Source of the DNA: Acidobacteriota bacterium
GTDB lineage: Bacteria; Acidobacteriota; Terriglobia; Bryobacterales; JACQDG01
Direction of reading: 5' to 3'
NCBI GenBank assembly: GCA_016201195.1
Contig: JACQDI010000168.1
Span: 1 to 7,446, forward strand
DNA length: 7,446 bases
Made by a program: the position numbers and the translations under genes. Below, one piece after another: positions 1 to 7,100 of this stretch (its first letter is position 1; each line of letters begins with the position of its first letter). The notes beneath the pieces are model-generated. The model ran no database searches. It saw only the letters and a list, made by a program, of their open reading frames with translations, and had not been told where the DNA came from.

Positions 1-1220
1 CCGATGTTCGGATACACCCTGTCCAGGTCCTGAAAAGCCGGCTCCAGATCCGCCTGCCTCTCGGATTTCCACATCCAGATATTCACTTTGCCGGCGTGGG
101 CGGCTTCCCCCATGCCGAAGAAAGGAGGGTCTTTGGAATCGCTGGAGAATTCAATCGCCGCCCCGTCACGGAAGTCCTGGGGACGGATCGCCGTGTGATC
201 GTAGGTGGGGTCCGCCCAGATCAATTGAAAGGCGATCTGGGTGCCGTCGTGCACCGCCTGAACCGAGAGCGTCTCCGGGCGCTGGTCGCGCCACCATAAC
301 GGCATCAGGTGCAATTCGACGGCGGGCGTGCTTCTCCATACGGAGTCGTCGGGATGCTCCGGCAGCCGGTTCACCCGCGTGGCCACGATCCGGAATCGTT
401 TCATTTCCATCCGGGCGCGCTGCTGGTCGCTCGAAAGAGAGCGCACGAAATGCACCAGGTCCCAGGCGTCTTTGCCATAGAGATGAGGATGGGACGGCAT
501 GGGCGAGCCCGGCAGCCCGGCCACGATGCGCTTGTACACTTCCTGCGGATCCGGTCTGCCCTTGTAGATCCCGACGGTCAGGTCCCGGGGCCGGGTCGGA
601 TACCCTTCCGAGTCCTCCTGCTTCTCTCGCCCGTCTCCCTTGCCGGTGGCTCCATGACACTTCCCGCAGCTAATGTCGTAGTGCTTCCTGGCGCTGGCGA
701 AGCCCTCCGGGGTGGGCGGTGTTTCCGGCGGGATCACCACTCTGCCTTTGGGCGGATCTTTCGCGTTTTGGGGCTGGTGGTCCGGTTGCAGGTCAAAGGG
801 ATTCGGGGAGAACTTCTTCACATAGTGCACCAAGGCCCAGCGGGTTTCCTCGGTGAGGTGCGCCCAGGAGGGCATCGCCGAGCCCGGCATACCACGGGAG
901 ATCGTCTGGAAGATGTCTTCGTCCGTGGGAAAGTTGTCCCACGTCGAGACCAGACGATACAGCGCCCGTACAAAGTCGCGTGGTTTCGGATAAAGCAGAT
1001 AGGCGGCCGGTCCTTGTGCATCACCCCGCAGACCGTGGCACGGTGCGCAGTTCCGCTCATAGACCGCCTTCCCCGTCTCCAGCAACTTCGGGGAGGAGGG
1101 AATCTTTGTTTTGGGAAGGATCTCTCCCACAGCTTGAGATCCGCTGGGGGTTCGCGAGCACCCGGCCAGCAGAGCCAGGCACGCGAGACCCACGAGTTTG
1201 GAGAATAGGTTCCGATTCAT
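1..1220 (-). CDS. Diheme cytochrome c lipoprotein fused to an ethylbenzene dehydrogenase-like (EB_dh) heme-binding domain, C-terminus cut by window edge
   Basis: The frame is open from an ATG at 1220 to the left edge (406 codons visible, no stop). Residues 1-21 form a lipoprotein signal ending in LLAGC, so Cys21 is the likely lipidated residue and the protein is probably membrane-anchored outside the cytoplasm. Two class I cytochrome c modules follow: CAPCH at 58-62 with likely distal ligand Met116 (GSAMPSW), and CGKCH at 185-189 with likely Met241 (GSPMPSH). From about residue 275 the sequence resembles the heme b gamma subunits of type II DMSO-reductase-family enzymes (EB_dh), including FFGMGE at 367-372 and VNIWMWK at 379-385; Met370 is a candidate heme b ligand. 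The role is inferred to be electron transfer to or from a molybdoenzyme or respiratory chain; the partner is not in the window. The start overlaps the upstream Rrf2 stop (ATGA), indicating translational coupling. The architecture is clear; the exact substrate pathway is unknown. Confidence 0.88.
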   Translation of the reverse strand, partial: MNRNLFSKLVGLACLALLAGCSRTPSGSQAVGEILPKTKIPSSPKLLETGKAVYERNCAPCHGLRGDAQGPAAYLLYPKPRDFVRALYRLVSTWDNFPTDEDIFQTISRGMPGSAMPSWAHLTEETRWALVHYVKKFSPNPFDLQPDHQPQNAKDPPKGRVVIPPETPPTPEGFASARKHYDISCGKCHGATGKGDGREKQEDSEGYPTRPRDLTVGIYKGRPDPQEVYKRIVAGLPGSPMPSHPHLYGKDAWDLVHFVRSLSSDQQRARMEMKRFRIVATRVNRLPEHPDDSVWRSTPAVELHLMPLWWRDQRPETLSVQAVHDGTQIAFQLIWADPTYDHTAIRPQDFRDGAAIEFSSDSKDPPFFGMGEAAHAGKVNIWMWKSERQADLEPAFQDLDRVYPNI

Positions 1221-1675
1221 AGGGAATCATTTCTTTCCAAAGGTAGAATTAGATCGACCAGGCCCTCCCGTCTCGGCGCCGCAATCGAAGCGATCGTCGT
1301 CTCCTCCAGAAGCTCCCGAATCTGTTCTTGAATGGACGACCACCGGGCATGCAGCGGACAGGGTTTCTCCTCCGAACAGCGCTGGAAGCCCAAGGCACAC
1401 CTTTCGGACCGTTTGTTTCCTTCCATTGCATGCACCACCGTCCAAAGGCACATCTGGTCGGAGGGCCGGGCCAGCTCCACCCCGCCGCCGGGTCCGCGAT
1501 ACGTGCGTACCAGGCGCGCCCGGGTGAGCCGCGCGATGACCTTGGCCAGCAGCGGTTTCTTCAGTCCGGCCCGCCGGGCAATCTGGTGGATGGGCGATAG
1601 TCTGCCGGGAGGCTGCGACGCCAGATACATCGTCGCGTGAATCGCGATTTCGGTGGTGTGCCCGAACAACATCAT
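1217..1675 (-). CDS. Rrf2-family iron-sulfur transcriptional regulator
   Basis: This 152-residue protein has the usual length of the Rrf2 family (IscR, NsrR, CymR relatives). It opens with the family-typical MLFGHTTEIAIHATMYLAS, then a winged helix-turn-helix: IHQIARRAGLKKPLLAKVI at about 29-47 as the recognition region and a wing at YRGPGGGVELAR (59-70). Likely Fe-S ligands are Cys93, Cys100, Cys106 and His109 in the arrangement C-x6-C-x5-C-x2-H, close to the three-Cys plus His pattern of IscR. I chose the ATG at 1675 (1672 is equally possible, since MM is encoded). An upstream ATG at 1774 would add 33 residues without family similarity and would put the predicted promoter inside the gene. 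The next gene starts 4 bp inside this one, so the regulator probably controls its own operon in response to redox state, iron-sulfur status or NO. Which signal applies cannot be read from the sequence. Confidence 0.92.
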   Translation of the reverse strand: MMLFGHTTEIAIHATMYLASQPPGRLSPIHQIARRAGLKKPLLAKVIARLTRARLVRTYRGPGGGVELARPSDQMCLWTVVHAMEGNKRSERCALGFQRCSEEKPCPLHARWSSIQEQIRELLEETTIASIAAPRREGLVDLILPLERNDSL

Positions 1676-1712
1676 GCTGCACTTTGCCCACGCCCCCGGG
1701 ATTGTGGAATGT

Positions 1713-1726
1713 GGAATCCCGATTCC
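1713..1726. promoter_or_regulatory. Inverted repeat overlapping the predicted start site: candidate Rrf2 operator
   Basis: GGAATC-CC-GATTCC is a perfect 6 bp inverted repeat with a 2 bp centre. It abuts the predicted -10 element of the operon and spans the expected transcription start. It sits at the end of a wider repetitive patch (1698-1720) holding a tandem GTGGAAT GTGGAAT and GGGATT/AATCCC arms 11 bp apart. Rrf2 proteins bind as dimers to inverted repeats near promoters, so autorepression is a reasonable inference. It does not look like the published IscR or NsrR consensus. Confidence 0.4.
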
Positions 1727-1727
1727 T

Positions 1728-1757
1728 TTTATAGGGCCGTAGCCTCCGCACCGGCAA
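1728..1757 (-). promoter_or_regulatory. Predicted sigma70-type promoter of the Rrf2-cytochrome operon
   Basis: Reading the minus strand, TTGCCG (1757-1752) and TATAAA (1733-1728) are separated by 18 bp. The -35 element matches TTGACA at four of six positions. Transcription would begin near 1720, leaving a leader of about 45 nt before the Rrf2 start. It is an AT-rich island in GC-rich surroundings, which supports the -10 call. It rests on motif match only. Confidence 0.5.
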
Positions 1758-2003
1758 TGAGCCAGGAGCATCATCTTTGTGGTGAGTCTGCATCAGGGGA
1801 GAGCTTTTGAAGGAGGCCGAGCTGTTCGTGGATACACGCGGGGTCATTGCGACCGTCGCGGGCGAACTTACTTCTCGCAAGTCTCATCCGCGTCAGGATG
1901 GGCGCCGAAGAGACCTGATCCACATCAATCTGCATTCAGATGAGAAGTCGTCAAGGTCGCTTGGACATCGGAAAAGAAAACCGGCGCTGATGGCGTCGCA
2001 TCC
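1758..2003. other. Intergenic stretch with no supported intact gene
   Basis: Together with the promoter and operator to its left, this fills the 328 bp between the Rrf2 start and the end of the broken regulator gene. A plus-strand frame starting with TTG at 1807 is open, but it runs deep into the regulator on the opposite strand and its later part looks like non-coding translation. Only its first 25 or so residues resemble a protein (see findings). No convincing GC-rich hairpin followed by a T run was found for termination of the regulator gene. A weak hairpin ATCTG-CATT-CAGAT lies at 1928-1941. Confidence 0.5.
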
Positions 2004-2131
2004 TCAGTTTGACCGGCGGGGAAAGCCAACTTGGCGGATCAGCTCATGGTACCTGGGGTCGCTGCGGATGCTGGCAAGCCACGGCTCACTTCTCAGCCAT
2101 ACCATGCAATCGCAGCGGTCCGTAATTGCCC
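2004..2131 (-). pseudogene. Third-frame fragment of the broken regulator: C-terminal end
   Basis: This short tail reads AITDRCDCMVWLRSEPWLAS and then IRSDPRYHELIRQVGF before the stop at 2004. A weakly conserved segment followed by LRSDPRF-x-LLRR-hG is the usual ending of TolB-like/TPR proteins of this type. It follows the preceding fragment once one G is removed from the GGG run at 2129-2131. It is too short and lacks a start signal to be a gene by itself. Confidence 0.65.
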
Positions 2132-2667
2132 TTATCAAACCAGCGGAACGCTTCATCTTTTTCGCCGAGTACGGCATGAACGGACGCGACTTCAAAAGCG
2201 CACACATATTGTCTTTTCGCTCTCTCCTTAACCTGACCCAAGACCTGCAAGGCCTCGGAGCGATTGCCCGCCACGGCATGACCGAGCGAGAGGAATAGCG
2301 CCACCATGGGAGTGGCCTCGAGCCGAAATCCAGCCTCCAACTCGCGAAGACCATCCGATGTTCGCCCCGCAAGTACTTGACTCAGCCCCAACGTGGAGCG
2401 AAGCGGCCCAGCTCGCGACTCCTTTTGCACGGCAGTGGCACCGAGTTGGGCGGCCTCTGTGTACCTTCCGGCATTCATCAGCGCCATCATGCCATCGAAG
2501 ATCAATGGCACCGAGAGCGGATCAAGGTTCTGCGCCCGCTTCATCTCGCTGTTTGCCGCCTCGTGATTGCCCAGCGCGCTATAGAGATTGCCCAGCAAGT
2601 TGTGCGCTTCGCCGGAATTCGGATTCAGGGCGAGCGCGCGGCGGAGCTCTGGTTCCGCCCGGTCCCC
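2086..2667 (-). pseudogene. Second-frame fragment of the broken regulator: TPR region
   Basis: This stretch continues the regulator in the next frame, from AEPELRRALALNPNSGEAHN to the stop at 2086. It holds several TPR units, recognisable by LGNLYSALGNHEAANSEMKRA, ALMNAGRYTEAAQL and SLGHAVAGNRSEALQVLGQV spacing. The frame is open as far as 2847, but the part upstream of 2667 is the out-of-frame shadow of the first fragment. The last 14 or so residues before the stop (after FRWFDK) no longer match the family, because the second frameshift at 2129-2131 has been passed. No ribosome site marks an independent start, so I read it as a fragment and not as a separate gene. Confidence 0.7.
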
Positions 2668-3883
2668 AATTCCAGTCGTAGTAGAAGTAGACGGTAGCAA
2701 GCGCCACACGAGCCTCGGCGAGCTCGCCATCCAGCTCGATCGCCCTTCTTGCCGCCTCGCGCGCTTTCGGCATTGCCTCGTTTGGCGGATCATAAAAATT
2801 CGAAAGCCGGAGGTAGGAGCGTGCACGACCGGCGTAGGCCATGGCATAGGTGGGGTCCTTGCGAATGGCTTGCTCGAAATGTTCCAAACTGGACCTCAGT
2901 GACCGCTCGTCGCTGTTGTTGAACTCGAACCTCCCCTGAAGATAGAGCTGGTGCGCCTGCACATCGACCGTTGACGGCTGCTCACGAGCCGGCGTGCTCT
3001 TGCCAAGCGACGCCTGGACGGCAGTTGCAATCTTACCGGCCAATTCACTTTGCACGGCCAGCGTATCCCGCAGGTTTCGGTCGTAGGTTTGGGCCCACAA
3101 ATGGTCGTTCCGGGCCGCATGGATGAGTTGCGCCGATATCCGCACCCGGTCCCCCGACGGAAGCACCGAGCCTTCGACAATGGCATCGACGGCCAACTCC
3201 CGAGCGATTTCCGGAACGGATTTCCGGCTGCCCTTGTACTGCATAACGGAGGTGCGCGCAATCACACGCAGGCCGGGTGTTTTGGAAAGCTCCGTGATGA
3301 GCTCCTCGGTCAATCCGTCCGCAAGGTAGTCCTGGGCGGGATCCCGGGACAGGTTATCCAGGGGGAGGATCGCTATGGACCTTAAGGGACGTCCGCCAGC
3401 AGGCGCCCTCCCGCGCCAAAGCACGACGCCGAGAACGGCCGCGCAGGCGACCAGACCGCCGGCGGACAACACGAACCACCGTGGGACGCCCAAGCGGCGC
3501 GGCCGGGCCTCCGGGGACTGCCGGGGCAGGAAGTTCGGGACGTAGCTGCCCTTCGGCAATTCGATGATCAGCGGGTCGGCTTCCCCCGGACCTTGGTAAT
3601 ACGCGGTCAGCTTTGCTCGCAGGCGCCTCGCCTGGACACGGACGATGGTGTCGGTTTTCGGATCGAAGGATTCGCCACGGTCGAATGCCTCCACTCCGAT
3701 CAGGTACTCCTTCAGAGGGTCGCCTTTCCCTTCCAGTTTCCGCGTGACAACGTACGTGAGAAGCCGGCCTAGACTCTCGGAATGAGCAAGTACCGAACTG
3801 GCGAGAATCCGTTCCAGTTGCGCGCGAATGGCGTCCGGGTTCGCCGGATCGGCAACTCCTTCGCTTCGTGGGGCGCTGGTCAT
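2579..3883 (-). CDS. N-terminal reading frame of the broken regulator: winged helix, transmembrane helix, TolB-like domain, first TPRs
   Basis: As the sequence stands, translation from the ATG at 3883 gives 434 residues, of which 1-406 belong to the family and the last 28 (after the GGGG run) are out-of-frame tail. Residues 16-118 contain LKEYLIGVEAFDRG (57-70), FDPKTDTIVRVQARRLRAKL (73-92) and LPKGSYVPNF (109-118). This is the winged-helix-like domain common in acidobacterial regulators and reminiscent of the OmpR/PhoB output fold. WFVLSAGGLVACAAVLGVVLW (136-156) is a single transmembrane helix. Residues 167-293 (SIAILPLDNLS ... DGLTEELITELS ... ARNDHLWAQTYDR) match the TolB-like or FlgO-like domain found in CadC and adenylate-cyclase relatives. 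TPR motifs start near 305. An AGAGGGG ribosome site lies 10 nt before the start. If this product is made, it keeps DNA-binding and membrane parts but loses most TPRs. Confidence 0.8.
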   Translation of the reverse strand: MTSAPRSEGVADPANPDAIRAQLERILASSVLAHSESLGRLLTYVVTRKLEGKGDPLKEYLIGVEAFDRGESFDPKTDTIVRVQARRLRAKLTAYYQGPGEADPLIIELPKGSYVPNFLPRQSPEARPRRLGVPRWFVLSAGGLVACAAVLGVVLWRGRAPAGGRPLRSIAILPLDNLSRDPAQDYLADGLTEELITELSKTPGLRVIARTSVMQYKGSRKSVPEIARELAVDAIVEGSVLPSGDRVRISAQLIHAARNDHLWAQTYDRNLRDTLAVQSELAGKIATAVQASLGKSTPAREQPSTVDVQAHQLYLQGRFEFNNSDERSLRSSLEHFEQAIRKDPTYAMAYAGRARSYLRLSNFYDPPNEAMPKAREAARRAIELDGELAEARVALATVYFYYDWNWGPGGTRAPPRARPESEFRRSAQLAGQSL

Positions 3884-3929
3884 GGCCCCCTTTCCCCTCT
3901 GATCGACAGTTCGGGCAGAAGACTAAATT

Positions 3930-3959
3930 AATCTACCACGGCGAGCCGGTGCCCGTAAA
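3930..3959 (-). promoter_or_regulatory. Possible promoter of the regulator gene
   Basis: On the minus strand TTTACG (3959-3954) and TAGATT (3935-3930) are 18 bp apart, each matching the sigma70 consensus at four of six positions. The start would fall near 3923, about 40 nt before the ATG at 3883. The -35 element lies in a near-perfect tandem repeat, GCCCGTAAAG GCCGGTAAAG on the plus strand (3951-3970). Motif match only. Confidence 0.3.
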
Positions 3960-4007
3960 GGCCGGTAAAGCCATATCTTGGTTGGGGTTACCGGGGGTCC
4001 GACGCCG

Positions 4008-4073
4008 CGGTCACCACGCATGTCACTGCGCTGTCACCGGCTGTCACCTGTCACCGCCTGTCACCGAGATTCA
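4008..4073 (+). repeat. Array of GTCAC direct repeats upstream of the TonB-dependent receptor promoter
   Basis: GTCAC occurs six times in one orientation, starting at 4010, 4022, 4033, 4043, 4050 and 4060. The last five are TGTCAC and most continue to TGTCACC. Steps are 12, 11, 10, 7 and 10 bp, so most copies lie on the same face of the helix. A degenerate TTCAC ends the array at 4073. The array stops just before the predicted -35 element at 4075, the position expected for binding sites of an activator. It lies in the region shared by the divergent regulator and receptor genes. The protein that binds is unknown. Confidence 0.75.
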
Positions 4074-4074
4074 C

Positions 4075-4103
4075 TTGTATGGCGGACCGCTTTGGTCTAT
4101 CCT
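4075..4103 (+). promoter_or_regulatory. Predicted promoter of the TonB-dependent receptor gene
   Basis: TTGTAT (4075-4080) and TATCCT (4098-4103) are separated by exactly 17 bp. The -35 element is a poor match (three of six), which fits a promoter needing an activator bound at the adjacent GTCAC array. The transcript would start near 4110, giving a short leader that carries the ribosome site GGAGGGG (4122-4128) before the ATG at 4132. Confidence 0.5.
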
Positions 4104-4131
4104 GGTGCCAACTGGGTAGATGGAGGGGCTT

Positions 4132-7100
4132 ATGAGAATGACTCACTTGGGGCTCCCAGGGGCGGGTTTCCAACTCGCTCTCCTCCTGGTTTTGTGCGTC
4201 CTCCCAGCGTTTGCCCAGGGTACGGATGCCGTGCTGTCGGGCGCCGTACGCGATCCCAGCGGCGCGGTCATCGCCGGCGCTACCGTTACGGCGGAGAACC
4301 TCAAAACCAACGCGGTCGCCAAGACGTTGTCCAGCGATTCGGGCATCTACTGGTTTGCCGCGCTCCCGCCAGGCGTCTATCGCCTGAGCGCCGAACATCC
4401 CGGGTTTCGCCGGCTCGTCTATAACGATCTGGTGCTCGATGTCGGCGCCCGGCTGAACCTGAACCTGCCGCTCCAGATCGGCGAGGTGACCGAAACGGTG
4501 CAGGTAAACGGGGCAGAGGCGACCCTGCTGGCTGCGGCTTCGAGCTCCGTGGGCTTCGTTCTCGCCGGAGAGGAGCTGGAGAGCCTCCCGCTGCCCGACC
4601 GCAACGCCATGGGGCTGGTCTTCATCCAGCCCGGCGTGGTAGCGAACAACATCAACGGCGCCCGCCGTGGCGCTCTGAACGTCACCGTGGACGGCATCAA
4701 CGTCCAGAACACCAGCTTCCACGCCGGCCTCGGCAACCCCAGGACGTTTTTTTTCAGCATCGAGCGCATTGCGGCCTTCCGGGTAGTGACCTCTCCGGCC
4801 GACGCCGAGTACGGCCCCGGCTCGGGACAGATCCAGATGCTCAGCCGCTCGGGCGCCAACGAGTTTCACGGCAGCCTGTTTGAGTCGCACCGCAACACGG
4901 TCTTGAACGCCAACGCCTGGTTCAACAACCAGCGCGGCGTCGATTCGGCGACCGGAGAACCGATCTCGCCGCGCGATATCCTGATCCGCAATCAGTTCGG
5001 TGGCCGGCTCGGCGGGCGGCTGATCCGCAACCGGACGTTCTTCCACGTCTTGTTTGACGGGCAGCGCCAGCGCACCAAGACCTCCGTCCCCACCATGACC
5101 TTGACGGAGACCGCCCGGCGGGGCGTGTTTCGTTTTTTCCCGGGCGTGCAAAACGGCAACGCCAACGCAGCCGTGCCCACCGTGGATCTCTCCGGAAACC
5201 CCTTGCGGCCGGCCCAGGCCACCGGCGCCTTGCAGGAGGTGAGTGTGTTCGGCCGGGATCCGAATCGCCTGGCTCCCGACCGCACGGGCGTCATCGGCCG
5301 CATGATGGATTTGATGCCGTTGCCGAATAATTTTCGTTTGGGCGACGGCTTGAACACCGCCGGCTACACCTGGTCAAGGGGCGCCAGCATGGACTTCAAT
5401 CAGTTCAGCATCCGTCTCGACCACGTGCTGAGCGCTGCGCATCGGCTCGGCTTCACGTACACGCGGCAGGACTCGATCCAGCAAAACAATTTCCTTCCCC
5501 AGAACTTTCCGACCACTCCGGGCGGCGACGCGGAGAGGAACAGCAGCCTGTACACCCTGGCCATCACATCCACTTTGCGCCCGAACTTGCTGAATGAGTT
5601 TCGGGCCGGAGCGCTGCGCTACCCGGAGCGGAATTATGCTCCCTGGGAAAAAGCCGGGACCGCGTTGCAGCCCCGGGCCGGCAACGAACCCTTCCTGCTG
5701 ACTCTGGCTGGCGGCCTCACGAGTCCTTTCAATGCCGCCGGCGACCCGAACGGTCGCACCGCGCCTCTCTACCAATACGGCAACACCCTGGCTTGGCTGA
5801 AGGACCGCCACGCCTTCAAGGCCGGGGGCGAGGTGCGGTTCACCAGCGCCAACACGTTTTCCGCCGGCCTCACCATGCCGCGAGCGACCATCGCCACCGG
5901 CAGCGTGCCTTTCCAGAATATCAATACGATTCCCGCGATCGGGCAGAACCTGGGCGCTGCCCAGGCCTTGCTCCTCAATCTGGCGGGCTCGGTAGGCAGC
6001 GTGGTGCAAGCATTCAACTCTCCGGGTGGTTCGAACCCGGTGTTCTTGCCGGGTGAAACCAACCAGCGCACCTGGCGCCAGCGGGAGTTCAGCTTCTTTT
6101 TCAAAGACGACTTCAAGGTGACCCCGAACCTCACCCTCAACCTGGGGATTCGCTACGAGTGGTACGGCGTGCCGTTCGAGGTCAATGGGAAATCGGTGGC
6201 CCCGGTAGGCGGCGCGGCGGGCCTGTTCGGGCTCACCGGCGGCGGCTTCGACGGACTGTTCCAGCCGGGACGCTCGGGCGGCGCCCTCACCCGCCAGCAA
6301 ACGGTGGGGCCGCGATCTCAAAACCCCGGCCTATCGCTCTACCAGAACGACAACAACAACTTCGCGCCGGCGATAGGACTAAGCTGGGCGGTTCCCTGGT
6401 TGGGGGTGGACAAGACCGTCGTGCGGCTCGGTTATGGTATTGGCTACGAGCGCAACTCGCTGGCGCTTCCCATCATTGTCTCGGGCGAACAGCCTGGCCT
6501 GCGGGACCAGCGAAACTTCACCACCAGTACCTATCTGGATCTTGCCGGCATTCGCCTGCCGCTCGCGCCGTTGGGCCGCCCGCTGGACGTGGCGCCCCTC
6601 GACGACCGGACGCAGCTTCTGCGTGCCTATGACGACCACTTGCGGACGCCCTATATCCAGAACTGGAACACCGGCCTCCAGCGGCAGCTCACCCGGAACA
6701 CGGTGCTGGACGTTCGCTATGTCGGCAGCAAGGGCACACGCCTGATTCGCAGCGCCGACATCAACGAGGTCAACATCTTCGAGACCGGGATCCTGGAGGC
6801 GTTTCGCATCACTCAGGCCGGCGGAAACTCCCCGCTGCTCGATTCCCTCTACCTGGGACTGAACATTCCCGGCCTCGGAGTGGTGGACGGGACTCGGATC
6901 ACGGGCTCCGATGCACAACGGTTCAGCACCCCGGCGCCACTCGGCAGCCACAACGTAGGCGGCTTGGCCAACGTCCTGAATAGCAGCAACCAGTACACCG
7001 GCCAGAACGGCGGCTTGCTACGCCGGGCCGGGCTTCCGGAAAACTGGGTGGTCGCCAACCCTCAGTACGCCCAGGCGCAGCTCACCAGCAACTTCGCCAG

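Larger units (their letters stand above)
2004..3883 (-). pseudogene. Membrane-bound winged-helix/TolB-like/TPR regulator, interrupted by two frameshifts
   Basis: Three minus-strand frames join into one family-typical protein when one base is removed at each of two points. At 2664-2667 a GGGG run breaks the frame after YYDWNW; dropping one G gives YYDWNWDRAEPELRRALA, the usual TPR sequence of these proteins. At 2129-2131 a GGG run breaks it after FRWFDK; dropping one G gives DKAITDRCDCMVWLRSEPW, followed by the typical C-terminal SIRSDPRYHELIRQVGF. The restored protein has 625 residues: winged-helix-like domain (about 16-118), transmembrane helix (136-156), TolB/FlgO-like domain (167-293) and TPR region (about 305-600). 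Architecture suggests a signal-responsive membrane transcription factor of CadC-like logic, with the DNA-binding part in the cytoplasm. Both shifts are in the same direction. Natural decay and sequencing or assembly error are both possible; a double programmed frameshift is unlikely. Confidence 0.82.

Noticed and set aside
309..1208. Plus-strand open frame of 299 codons
   Set aside because: It lies opposite the cytochrome gene, whose heme motifs and lipobox are unmistakable, and its translation shows no domain-like pattern.
1676..1774. Longer start for the Rrf2 protein at 1774
   Set aside because: The extra 33 residues lack family similarity and would place the predicted promoter and operator inside the gene; the family N-terminus begins at 1675 or 1672.
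1227..1880. Minus-strand 217-codon frame overlapping the Rrf2 gene
   Set aside because: It is in another frame of the same strand as the well-supported Rrf2 gene and has no family features.
1928..1941. Hairpin ATCTG-CATT-CAGAT as a terminator of the regulator gene
   Set aside because: The stem is only 5 bp and AT-rich, with no following T run in the direction of transcription.
2129..2667. Programmed ribosomal frameshifting to make the full regulator
   Set aside because: Two separate shifts would be needed, the G runs are short, and no slippery heptamer or stimulatory structure is evident.
4051..5151. Minus-strand open frame of 366 codons
   Set aside because: It is antisense to the TonB-dependent receptor, Arg/Ala/Gly-rich as expected for a shadow in GC-rich DNA, and crosses the receptor promoter and start.
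5374..6321. Minus-strand open frame of 315 codons
   Set aside because: It is antisense to the receptor barrel, with no recognisable motif or ribosome site.
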